Below are positions 48,534-56,852 of a stretch of DNA of 64,000 nucleotides, in pieces. Every line of letters starts with the position of its first letter. The first letter of the stretch is position 1. This DNA is from Nocardia albiluteola. Its GTDB lineage: Bacteria; Actinomycetota; Actinomycetes; Mycobacteriales; Mycobacteriaceae. The notes below the pieces were generated by a model. That model saw only the letters and a program-made list of their open reading frames with translations. It was not told the origin of the DNA and did no database searches. The DNA is taken from the NCBI RefSeq assembly GCF_018860155.1, contig NZ_JAHKNI010000008.1, positions 124,001-188,000 of the forward strand, read 5' to 3'. The position numbers and the translations under genes are program-made.

Positions 48534-50153
48534 TCAGTGCACGAACGACGTTGCGCGGGTGGCGATGTCCAGGACCGGCTGGGGGAACACGCCCAGGACC
48601 AGGGTGGCCGCGGCGGTCAGGGCGACCAGCGCGCTCGTCACCGGCGGGGTGACGATCCGGGGGGCGTCGTCGGCAGGGTCGGTGAAGAACATCAGGACGA
48701 TGACGCGGATGTAGAAGTAGGCGGCGATGGCGCTGCAGATCACGCCGATGATCACCAGCCACGAGTCGCCGGCCGCGGCCGCGGCCTGGAAGACCGCGAA
48801 CTTGCTGACGAATCCGCTGGTGAGCGGGATGCCCGCGAAGGAGAGCAGGAACAGCGCGAAAATCGTGGCCAGCCAGGGGGATTGGCGGCCCAGTCCGGCC
48901 CAGGCCGACATCGAGGTGGCCTCGTCGCCGACCCGGTCGCGCACCAGCGTCACCACCGCGAATGCGCCCGTGGTGCTGATGCCGTATGCCACCAGGTAGA
49001 ACAGCACCGAGGAGGTGCCCTGGGTGTTGGCCGCCACCAGCGCGACCAGGATGAAACCGGCGTGGGCCACCGACGAATACGCGAGCATGCGCTTCACGTC
49101 GGTCTGCGTGACCGCCACGACCGCGCCCACCGCCATCGTCGCCACGGCCACCGCGGCCAGGATCGGGCGCCAGTCCTCGCGCAGCCCGGGCACCGCCACC
49201 TGCAGCACCCGCAGGAAGGCGCCGACCGCCGCGATCTTGGTGCCCGCGGCCATGAACGCGGTCACCGAGGTCGGTGCGCCCTGGTACACGTCGGGCACCC
49301 AGGCCTGGAACGGCACCGCGCCGATCTTGAACAGCAGCCCGACCGCCAGCATCGCGATGCCCAGCACGGCAAGGGTTTTCGAACCGGAATCCTGGGAGAC
49401 CGCCGCAGCTATGCCCGAGAAGCGCACGGTCCCGGCGTATCCGTACAGCAGCGCCATCCCGTACAGGAAGAAGGCCGAGGAGAACGCCCCCAGCAGAAAG
49501 TATTTCAGCGCCGCCTCCTGCGAGAGCAGCCGCCGGCGGCGGGCCAGCCCGCACAGCAGGTACAGCGGCAGCGACAGCACCTCGAGCGCGACGAACATGG
49601 TCAGCAGGTCGTTGGAGGCCGGGAACAGCAGCAGCCCGCCCACCGCGATCAGCATGAGCGGGAACACCTCGGTGGTCGTGATTCCCGCACGGGCCGCGGC
49701 GATCTCGTCGGCGCTGCCCGGCGTGGCGGCGGCCTGCGGGGTGAACGCGTCGACCGGAACCCGCACGCCCGCGGCGGCCGCGCGGCTCCAGGTGCCCGGC
49801 CCCTCGCGGCGCATCCGGCCCAGCCGCGGCTCGATCCCGCGCTCGGCCATCAGCGCCAGCCCGAGCAGCGCCGCGACCAGGATGGTGCCCTGCAGCACCA
49901 GGGTGACGTTGTCGATCGCGACCGCACCGACCACCGCGGTGGTGTGCGTGCCCGCCAGCCCGATCACCGCCGCCAGGGCCACGCCCAGCCCGGCGACGCC
50001 GAGCACCAGCTGCAGGGGATAGCGCCACGGCCGCGGCGCGAACGCCTCGACCAGCACGGCGGCAACCGCGACGCCGAATACGATGAGCATCGGTGACAGA
50101 TCGCGGTATTCGATGGACGGGGCCGTGACCGTTGCGACTGCAAGTGTGTTCAC
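48534..50153 (-). CDS. nuoN: NADH-quinone oxidoreductase subunit N
   Basis: A 539-aa antiporter-like membrane subunit of complex I with about 14 helices. The proton-channel residues lie in FPLMLIAVGGLLLF, LSQEAALKYFLLGAFSSAFF (conserved Lys), LLFKIGAVPFQAWVPDVYQG and VKRMLAYSSVAHAGF. An extra hydrophilic segment after the third helix (RLGRMRREGPGTWSRAAAAG) is common in actinobacteria. GTG start overlaps the nuoM stop (GTGA). It is the last gene of the operon. Confidence 0.95.
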   Translation of the reverse strand: MNTLAVATVTAPSIEYRDLSPMLIVFGVAVAAVLVEAFAPRPWRYPLQLVLGVAGLGVALAAVIGLAGTHTTAVVGAVAIDNVTLVLQGTILVAALLGLALMAERGIEPRLGRMRREGPGTWSRAAAAGVRVPVDAFTPQAAATPGSADEIAAARAGITTTEVFPLMLIAVGGLLLFPASNDLLTMFVALEVLSLPLYLLCGLARRRRLLSQEAALKYFLLGAFSSAFFLYGMALLYGYAGTVRFSGIAAAVSQDSGSKTLAVLGIAMLAVGLLFKIGAVPFQAWVPDVYQGAPTSVTAFMAAGTKIAAVGAFLRVLQVAVPGLREDWRPILAAVAVATMAVGAVVAVTQTDVKRMLAYSSVAHAGFILVALVAANTQGTSSVLFYLVAYGISTTGAFAVVTLVRDRVGDEATSMSAWAGLGRQSPWLATIFALFLLSFAGIPLTSGFVSKFAVFQAAAAAGDSWLVIIGVICSAIAAYFYIRVIVLMFFTDPADDAPRIVTPPVTSALVALTAAATLVLGVFPQPVLDIATRATSFVH

Positions 50154-51835
50154 TTGTGCGTACCTCCGTCGGAGATGGTCGCCGCCTGCGGCACCGCGGG
50201 CGCCGGATCGTGTGCGCCGATCGTGGTGAGGGTCCCGGCGACGGCCGGATTGATGCGATCCAGCAGCGGTTTCGGATAGGCGCCCAGGAACAGCAGCGCG
50301 ACGATCAGCGGCACCACGACGACCAATTCGCGGGGCACCAGATCGTAGAGCCGCTCGTTGCCCTGCTTGACCGGCCCGGTCATCATCCGCTGGTACATCC
50401 AGAGCACGTAGATCGCGGCGAGCACCAGCGCGCTGGTGGCACAGACCGCCGCGACCGGATACCGGGTGAAGGTGCCGACCAGGACCAGGAATTCGCTGAC
50501 GAACGGCGCGAGGCCGGGCAGCGACAGCGTGGCCAGGCCCGCGATCAGGAAGGTCCCGGCCAGGACCGGCGCGACCTTCTGCACGCCGCCGAAGTCGGCG
50601 ATCATGCGGGTTCCCTTGCGCGAGACCAGGAATCCGGCGATCAGGAACAGCGCGGCGGTGGAGATGCCGTGGTTGACCATGTAGAGGGTCGCGCCCGCGC
50701 CGCTCTGATTGGTCATGGCGAAGATGCCCAGGATGATGAACCCGAAGTGCGAGATCGAGGTGTAGGCGATCAGGCGCATCACGTCCTTCTGCCCGATCGC
50801 CAGGATCGCGCCGTAGGCGATGCCGATCACCGCGAGCACGCTGATCAGCGGCGCGTAGGTGTGCGCGGCGTGCGGGAACAGCAGCAGGCAGTAGCGCAGC
50901 ATGCCGAACGTGCCGACCTTGTCGACCACCGCCATCATCAGCACGGCGCTCGACGGTGTCGCCGAGACCGCGGCGTCGGGCAGCCAGGTGTGCAACGGCC
51001 ACAGCGGCGCCTTCACCGCGAAGGCGAACATGAATCCCAGGAACAGCGCGTTGAGCACCGCCGGGCCCGCACCCAGATGCCCGGAGTTGGCCGCGGCGAC
51101 GACGGCGCGGAAATCGAAGGTGCCGTCGGGTCCGCCCAGATGCTGGCGCGCGGTGAGCACATACAGCCCGATCACCGCGGCGAGCATGATGAGCCCGCCG
51201 AACAGGTTGTACAGCAGGAACTTCACCGCCGCGCGCGAGCGCTGCCGCCGCAGTTCCGTGTAGCTGCCCCGCCCGCCGGAGATCGCGTGAGGCCCGGAGT
51301 CGGCAGCTTGCGTAACCATGGAGGGCCCGTGATCTCCGGCAATTCTGCTCTGCCCGAATCCGCCGATCAGGAAGTACATCGGGATCAGCATGACCTCGAA
51401 GAACACGTAGAACAGCAGAATATCCAGGGACACAAAGGAAATCAGCACCATCGACTCGACGATCAGCGTCAGCGCCACATAGATGTGCGCCACGCGCCTC
51501 CCGGTGCCGACCTCCCGCTCGTCCCCCCACCCCGCGATGATCAGCAGCGGCACGAGTCCGGCGGTGAGCAGGATCAGCGCCAGCGCGATCCCGTCGACGC
51601 CGAGGGTGTAGCTCGCCCCGAAAGCCGGTATCCACCGGTGCGATTCGGTGAGCTGGTACTGCGGCCCGCCCGGGGTGAACCGGGTCGCGACCACGATCCC
51701 GATCACCAGTGTGGCCAGCGAGAAGACCAGCCCGGTCCAGCGGGCGAGGGAGCGCGCAGACGCGGGCAGCGCCACCACCGCGGCGGCCCCGACCAGGGGC
51801 AACAGCCACAGCGTTGTCAGCCAGGGATAGTTCAC
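50150..51835 (-). CDS. nuoM: NADH-quinone oxidoreductase subunit M
   Basis: A 561-aa antiporter-like subunit. The channel Glu is in LLFYVFFEVMLIPMYFLIGG, the Lys helix in AAVKFLLYNLFGGLIMLAAV and AVKAPLWPLHTWLPDAAVSA, and VMRLIAYTSISHFGF is the second half of the channel. Between FLIGGFGQ (about residue 162) and RQRSRAAVKF (about 197) there is a ~33-residue hydrophilic insertion (HGPSMVTQAADSGPHAISGG) not usual in NuoM. The GTG start overlaps the nuoL stop; the ribosome binding site is GAGG. Confidence 0.95.
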   Translation of the reverse strand: MNYPWLTTLWLLPLVGAAAVVALPASARSLARWTGLVFSLATLVIGIVVATRFTPGGPQYQLTESHRWIPAFGASYTLGVDGIALALILLTAGLVPLLIIAGWGDEREVGTGRRVAHIYVALTLIVESMVLISFVSLDILLFYVFFEVMLIPMYFLIGGFGQSRIAGDHGPSMVTQAADSGPHAISGGRGSYTELRRQRSRAAVKFLLYNLFGGLIMLAAVIGLYVLTARQHLGGPDGTFDFRAVVAAANSGHLGAGPAVLNALFLGFMFAFAVKAPLWPLHTWLPDAAVSATPSSAVLMMAVVDKVGTFGMLRYCLLLFPHAAHTYAPLISVLAVIGIAYGAILAIGQKDVMRLIAYTSISHFGFIILGIFAMTNQSGAGATLYMVNHGISTAALFLIAGFLVSRKGTRMIADFGGVQKVAPVLAGTFLIAGLATLSLPGLAPFVSEFLVLVGTFTRYPVAAVCATSALVLAAIYVLWMYQRMMTGPVKQGNERLYDLVPRELVVVVPLIVALLFLGAYPKPLLDRINPAVAGTLTTIGAHDPAPAVPQAATISDGGTHK

Positions 51836-53718
51836 AGCAACCTCACCGCCAGCAGGGCCGCGACCACCAGGGCCGCGCCGGTGAACATGGACAGAGCGTA
51901 GGAACGCACGAATCCGGTTTGCACGCGCCGGATTCGGGAGGACACCGCGCCGATGAGGGCCGCGGTCGAGTTCACGATGCCGTCGATGCCGCGGGTGTCC
52001 AGGAAGACCAGCGAGCGGGTCAGCTCCGCGCCGGGGCGCATGAACGCGGCCTCGTTGAACGCGTCGCCGTACAGGTCGCGGCGCGCGGCGACGGTGAGCC
52101 CGGAGACCTGCTCGGGCGCGGCCTCGGGGACGGGACGGCGGGCGTACTGCCCGTACGCCACGGCCACACCGATCGCGACGACCACCAGGGCCAGCATCGT
52201 CACCACCCAGGAGGGCATGGCGCCCTCGGAATGTTCCTGTCCGACAACGGGAGCCAGCCAGTTCTGCAGCGAGGAGCCGTAGAAGAACAGTCCGCCGGAG
52301 AACACCGATCCGAGGGCCAGCAGGATCATCGGGCCGGTCATCGAGGCGGGCGATTCGTGCGGATGGGTGTCCGGCGCCCAGCGCTTGTCGCCGAAGAAGG
52401 TCAGGATCATCACGCGGGTCATGTAGAACGCGGTGATTCCGGCGCCCAGCAGCGCGGCGGCACCGAGCGTGACCCCGCTCGCGCCGCCGTGCCCGAACGC
52501 CGCCTCGATGATGCGGTCCTTGGAGAAGAAGCCCGCGAACGGCGGCACGCCGATGATCGCCAGATAGCCCAGCCCGAAGGTGACGAAGGTGATCGGCATG
52601 AGCGCGCGCAGCCCGCCGTAGCGGCGCATATCGGTCTCGTCGTTCATCGCGTGCATCACCGAACCGGCGCCGAGGAACAGTCCGGCCTTGAAGAATCCGT
52701 GGGTCAGCAGATGCATGATCGCGACCGCGTATCCGGCCGGGCCCAGGCCCGCCGCGAGCACCATGTAGCCGATCTGGCTCATCGTGGAGGCCGCGAGCGC
52801 CTTCTTGATGTCGTCCTTGGCGCAGCCGATGATCGCGCCGAACAGCAGCGTGACCGCGCCGACGACAAGCACGCCCGTGCGGGCGCCCGGTGCGAGATCG
52901 AAGATCGCGTGCGAGCGGGCGATCAGGTACACACCGGCGGTGACCATGGTGGCGGCGTGGATGAGCGCCGAGACCGGGGTCGGGCCCTCCATCGCGTCCC
53001 CGAGCCAGGACTGCAGCGGCACCTGCGCGGACTTGCCGCACGCACCCAGCAGCAGCAACAGCCCGATCGCGGTGAGCGTGCCCTGGCTCGCGTGCGGCGC
53101 GCCCCCGAACACGCGGCCGAAGTCGACCGAGCCGAAGGTGGCGAACATGACGAAAAGCGCGATGGCCAAACCCATGTCGCCGACCCGGTTCACCACGAAC
53201 GCCTTCTTGGCCGCGGTCGCCGCCGAGGGCTTGTGATACCAGAACCCGATCAGCAGGTACGAGGCCAGGCCCACGCCCTCCCAGCCCAGATACAGCACCA
53301 GGTAGTTGCCGGCCAGGACCAGCACCAGCATCGCGGCCAGGAACAGGTTGAGGTAGGCGAAGAACCGCCGCCGTCCCTCGTCGTGTGCCATGTAGCCGAC
53401 CGAGTACAGGTGGATGAGCGACCCGACGCCGGTGATCAGCAGCGCGAAACACATCGAGAGCTGATCCAGCTGCAGCGTGAAGTTCACCTGCAGCCCGGCC
53501 ACGGGCACCCAGCTGAAGAAGTCGTGCGATACGGCCCGGTCCGCGCCGGAGCGCCCGAGCATATCGGCGAAGGCCCACACCGCGATTCCGAAGGAGGCGA
53601 ACGCGGCCGCCACGCCCAGCCAGTGTCCCCGGGCATCGCTCGCGCGCCCGGCCAGCAGCAGGATGATCGCGCCCGCGAGGGGCAGGGCCGGCAGCAACCA
53701 GAGCATCTGCGTACCCAT
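51832..53718 (-). CDS. nuoL: NADH-quinone oxidoreductase subunit L
   Basis: A 628-aa subunit, the largest antiporter-like protein, whose lateral helix couples the three channels. Landmarks are YLGWEGVGLASYLLIGFWY, AAKKAFVVNRVGDMGLAIAL, KSAQVPLQSWLGDAMEGPTP, VSALIHAATMVTAGVYL and DDIKKALAASTMSQIGYM. The end (VAALLAVRLL) is the C-terminal anchoring helix. It begins 1 nt after the nuoK stop. Confidence 0.96.
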   Translation of the reverse strand: MGTQMLWLLPALPLAGAIILLLAGRASDARGHWLGVAAAFASFGIAVWAFADMLGRSGADRAVSHDFFSWVPVAGLQVNFTLQLDQLSMCFALLITGVGSLIHLYSVGYMAHDEGRRRFFAYLNLFLAAMLVLVLAGNYLVLYLGWEGVGLASYLLIGFWYHKPSAATAAKKAFVVNRVGDMGLAIALFVMFATFGSVDFGRVFGGAPHASQGTLTAIGLLLLLGACGKSAQVPLQSWLGDAMEGPTPVSALIHAATMVTAGVYLIARSHAIFDLAPGARTGVLVVGAVTLLFGAIIGCAKDDIKKALAASTMSQIGYMVLAAGLGPAGYAVAIMHLLTHGFFKAGLFLGAGSVMHAMNDETDMRRYGGLRALMPITFVTFGLGYLAIIGVPPFAGFFSKDRIIEAAFGHGGASGVTLGAAALLGAGITAFYMTRVMILTFFGDKRWAPDTHPHESPASMTGPMILLALGSVFSGGLFFYGSSLQNWLAPVVGQEHSEGAMPSWVVTMLALVVVAIGVAVAYGQYARRPVPEAAPEQVSGLTVAARRDLYGDAFNEAAFMRPGAELTRSLVFLDTRGIDGIVNSTAALIGAVSSRIRRVQTGFVRSYALSMFTGAALVVAALLAVRLL

Positions 53719-53719
53719 G

Positions 53720-54019
53720 TCAGTACTTCAGCAGGTTGGCGTCGTCGACCGAGGTCGAGCGGCGGGCGCGGAAGATGGTCATGATGATCGCCAGGCCGAT
53801 GACGACCTCCGCCGCGGCCACGACCATGGTGAAGAAGGCGTAGACCTGGCCGTCGAGGTTGTCGTGTTCGCGGGCGAATGTGACGAACGCCAGGTTCACC
53901 GCGTTGAGCATCAGCTCGATGCACATGAACACGACGATCGCGTTGCGCCGCACCAGGACTCCGACCGCGCCGATGGTGAACAGCAGTGCCGAGAGATACA
54001 GATAGTTGTCCGGATTCAC
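53720..54019 (-). CDS. nuoK: NADH-quinone oxidoreductase subunit K
   Basis: A 99-aa subunit with three transmembrane helices. The two conserved membrane Glu residues are in FMCIELMLNAVNLAF and VVAAAEVVIGLAI, which line the proton path. The C-terminus (IFRARRSTSVDDANLLKY) is the usual actinobacterial form. It lies 12 nt after nuoJ. Confidence 0.96.
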   Translation of the reverse strand: MNPDNYLYLSALLFTIGAVGVLVRRNAIVVFMCIELMLNAVNLAFVTFAREHDNLDGQVYAFFTMVVAAAEVVIGLAIIMTIFRARRSTSVDDANLLKY

Positions 54020-54031
54020 CGCAGAGCCTTT

Positions 54032-54907
54032 CTAGTCAGCCGTGCTGGCGTCGTCGTTGCCGGAGCCGATGTGTGGTCCGGAGGAGCCGTTGCCGTCGCC
54101 GTTGGTCACGTCCACGCCGATGACCGCCGCCTCGGTGTGCGCGCGATGACGGCGGTGCCGCAGGATGGTGCTGACCGACAGTTCGGCGAACGAGCCGTCG
54201 GGCAGGCGGGCAGGAATGTCCACCGCGTTGTGGCGGGCGTACACGCCCGGCGTGGGCAACGGGGTGACCCGATCACCCTCGCGCACACGCTGTTTGGACA
54301 TCTCCCTCTGATCCGAGTGCAACCCGAACCGTTCCCGGTGGGCCAGCACCATCGCCCCGATGGTGGCGGTGATCAGCAGCGCTCCCGTCAGCTCGAATGC
54401 CCACACGTACCGCACGAAGATCAGCTCGGCCAGGGCGTTGATGGAATACTGTCCGAAGCCCGGCCCCCGCTGCGCCACCGAATCGTCGTGCAGCCCACGG
54501 GCGATGGCCGCGCTCAGCAGCAGAGCGAACCCGATGCCGACAACGATGACCGCGATCCGCTGCCCGCGCAGCGTCTCCCGCAGGGATTCGGAGGTGTCGA
54601 CGCCGACCAGCATCAGCACGAACAGGAACAGCATCATCACCGCGCCGGTGTAGACCACGATCTGCACCACGCCCAGGAACAGTGCGTTCTCGGCGATGTA
54701 GAACACCGACAGCGTGATCATGGTGGCCGCCAGGCACATTGCCGCGTGCACGGCCTTACGCGCGGTCACCATGCCCAGCGCCCCGGCCACCGCGACGACC
54801 GCCAGCACCCAGAACAGCACCGCCTCGCCGGTGGAGGTGTGCGTCGCGCCCTCGGCGAGGGCGAGCTGCCCGGCCCGCGGGACCGCGTGTGCCGCCAGGG
54901 GATTCAT
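54032..54907 (-). CDS. nuoJ: NADH-quinone oxidoreductase subunit J
   Basis: A 291-aa subunit with five transmembrane helices: VLFWVLAVVAVAGALGMVTA, the pi-bulge helix VVQIVVYTGAVMMLFLFVLM with the conserved Tyr and Gly, and FELTGALLITATIGAMVLAH. The last ~100 residues are a hydrophilic, His/Arg/Gly-rich tail, longer than in enterobacteria but usual for actinomycetes. GGAAGGAG precedes the ATG, which overlaps the nuoHI stop by 4 nt. Confidence 0.95.
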   Translation of the reverse strand: MNPLAAHAVPRAGQLALAEGATHTSTGEAVLFWVLAVVAVAGALGMVTARKAVHAAMCLAATMITLSVFYIAENALFLGVVQIVVYTGAVMMLFLFVLMLVGVDTSESLRETLRGQRIAVIVVGIGFALLLSAAIARGLHDDSVAQRGPGFGQYSINALAELIFVRYVWAFELTGALLITATIGAMVLAHRERFGLHSDQREMSKQRVREGDRVTPLPTPGVYARHNAVDIPARLPDGSFAELSVSTILRHRRHRAHTEAAVIGVDVTNGDGNGSSGPHIGSGNDDASTAD

Positions 54908-56718
54908 CGCGATGCTCCTTCCGCTCCGGCCGCGGCCGGGGTCTGCCCGGAGACGATGTCCGCCTCGGACGTCGCCCCTGCCGCAAGGCTGCCCAGCACG
55001 TCGATCGTGCCGAGGTAGTAGTCCTGCTCGGTGGTGCCGGGCACCATGGCGTGCGGCGGAAGGGTCATCCCCGCTTGGAGCGGGGCCAGCAGCCGGTCCT
55101 TCTCGTAGATCAGGTCCGCGCGGTTGTCGTCGGCCAGCTCGTATTCGTTGGTCATGGTCAGCGCGCGGGTGGGGCAGGCCTCGATGCACAGGCCGCAGCC
55201 GATGCAGCGCAGGTAGTTGATCTGATAGACGCGCCCGTACCGCTCACCGGGGGAGAAGCGTTCGGCCTCGGTGTTGTCCGCGCCCTCGACGTAGATCGCG
55301 TCGGCCGGGCAGGCCCAGGCGCACAGCTCGCAGCCGATGCACTTCTCGAGTCCGTCGGGATGGCGGTTGAGCTGATGGCGGCCGTGATAGCGCGGCGCGG
55401 TCGGCTCCTTGACCTCCGGATAGAACTCGGTGTTCTTCTTCTTGAACATGGTCAGGAAGGTGACCGCGAAGCCCCCGAACGGCTCGAGCAGACCGGGTTT
55501 CGGGCCCTGGCGCGAGGCCGTGGCCGGCATCGGCGGTACCGGGAATCCAGAGTAGTCGGCGGGCTCGGCCGGCGCCGGGGTGCCGCTGCCGCGCAGGCCC
55601 GCGCGCACCACCATCGCCAGCAGCAGCAGCGTCAGCGCGATCCCACCGATCACCATTCCGGCGGTCTGGATGTGAACTCCGTTGTCCTGCAGCACCTTCA
55701 GGGTCGCGACGACCATCACCCACAGCAGCGAGACCGGGATCAGCAGCTTCCAGCCCAGGTTCATGAACTGGTCGTAGCGCAGTCGCGGCAGTGTGCCGCG
55801 CAGCCAGATGAACACGAACAGGAAGATCCACACCTTCGCGGTGAACCACAGCAGCGGCCACCATCCGGAATTGGCTCCCGCCCACAGGTTCAGCGGGAAC
55901 GGCGCGTGCCAGCCGCCGAAGAACAGCGTGGTCGCCAGCGCGGACACCGTGCCCATGTTGATGTACTCGGCCATCATGAACATGGCGAACTTGAGCGAGG
56001 AGTATTCGGTGTGGAAGCCGCCGACGAGCTCGCCCTCGGCCTCGGGCAGATCGAACGGCGCCCGGTTGGTCTCGCCGACCATGGACACCGCGTAGATGAC
56101 GAACGAGGGCAGCAGCAGGAAGACGTTCCAGGTGCCCCACTGGTGCGCGACGATGCCGGAGGTCGACATCGTGCCGGTCAGCAGGAACACCGCCGCGAAG
56201 CAGGCCGCCATCGCGATCTCATAGGAGATGACCTGGGCGGTCGAGCGCAGTCCGCCCAGCAGCGGATACGTCGATCCCGACGCCCAGCCGGCCAGCACGA
56301 TGCCGTACACGCCGATCGAGGCCATCGCCAGGATGTACAGCACCCCGACGGGCATGTCGGTGAGCTGCAACGGGGTCCGGGTGCCGAAGAACGACACCTC
56401 CGGCCCGAACGGCATCACCGCGAACGCCATCACCGCCGGAATCAGCGAAACCACCGGGGCGAGAATGAATATCGGCTTGTCCACGATGGTCGGGACGATG
56501 TCCTCCTTGAGGAGCATCTTCACCCCGTCGGCGATCGACTGCAGGGTGCCGTGCGGCCCGACCCGGTTCGGGCCGACGCGCATCTGCATCCACGCCACGA
56601 TCTTGCGTTCGGCGTAGACGCCGAGCATCGGGATGAGTAGCAGGAAGATGAAGATCGCGATGCATTTCACCACCACCAGCCACCAGGGGTCGTGGCCGAA
56701 GGCACTCATATCACTCAC
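54904..56718 (-). CDS. nuoHI: NADH-quinone oxidoreductase subunits H and I fused in one frame
   Basis: A 604-aa reading frame joins two normally separate subunits. Residues 1 to about 400 are NuoH, the quinone-channel protein (ERKIVAWMQMRVGPNRVGPH, GETNRAPFDLPEAEGELVGG, RLRYDQFMNLGWKLLIPVSL). From about residue 408 (near 55497) it is NuoI: NRHPDGLEKCIGCELCAWAC and LRCIGCGLCIEACPTRALTM carry the two 4Fe-4S ferredoxin motifs. The linker is short (PATASRQGPKPG) with no stop and no ribosome binding site before the only internal Met. The GTG start follows AGGAGGTG by 6 nt. Both halves look intact, so a functional fusion is likely unless a base was miscalled at the junction. Confidence 0.9.
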   Translation of the reverse strand: MSDMSAFGHDPWWLVVVKCIAIFIFLLLIPMLGVYAERKIVAWMQMRVGPNRVGPHGTLQSIADGVKMLLKEDIVPTIVDKPIFILAPVVSLIPAVMAFAVMPFGPEVSFFGTRTPLQLTDMPVGVLYILAMASIGVYGIVLAGWASGSTYPLLGGLRSTAQVISYEIAMAACFAAVFLLTGTMSTSGIVAHQWGTWNVFLLLPSFVIYAVSMVGETNRAPFDLPEAEGELVGGFHTEYSSLKFAMFMMAEYINMGTVSALATTLFFGGWHAPFPLNLWAGANSGWWPLLWFTAKVWIFLFVFIWLRGTLPRLRYDQFMNLGWKLLIPVSLLWVMVVATLKVLQDNGVHIQTAGMVIGGIALTLLLLAMVVRAGLRGSGTPAPAEPADYSGFPVPPMPATASRQGPKPGLLEPFGGFAVTFLTMFKKKNTEFYPEVKEPTAPRYHGRHQLNRHPDGLEKCIGCELCAWACPADAIYVEGADNTEAERFSPGERYGRVYQINYLRCIGCGLCIEACPTRALTMTNEYELADDNRADLIYEKDRLLAPLQAGMTLPPHAMVPGTTEQDYYLGTIDVLGSLAAGATSEADIVSGQTPAAAGAEGASR

Positions 56719-56852
56719 GACAGCACCTCCTCGATGCTCGGGCGGGACAGTTCCGTCATTCCGGCATGCTGCTGGCCGGAATCTGTTGCGACCGAGCCGG
56801 TTCCGGATCCCGGCCGCATACGCGCCGGGGTGATGGGGATGAGCTCACTCAC
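56715..56852 (-). CDS. 45-codon linker frame between nuoG and nuoH
   Basis: From GTG 56852, overlapping the end of nuoG by 8 nt, a frame encodes VSELIPITPARMRPGSGTGS and 25 further residues, ending SIEEVLS. Its TGA (56717-56715) overlaps the nuoH GTG. The codons for EEVL form the AGGAGGTG ribosome binding site of nuoH. It is hydrophilic without recognisable family. It may serve only to keep ribosomes moving from nuoG to nuoH, or be the remnant of an extended N-terminus. Confidence 0.5.
   Translation of the reverse strand: MSELIPITPARMRPGSGTGSVATDSGQQHAGMTELSRPSIEEVLS

Noticed and set aside
47661..50096. An 811-codon plus-strand open frame over the Fic and nuoN genes
   Set aside because: It is His/Gln/Arg/Gly-rich antisense text of real minus-strand genes, with no recognisable domain.
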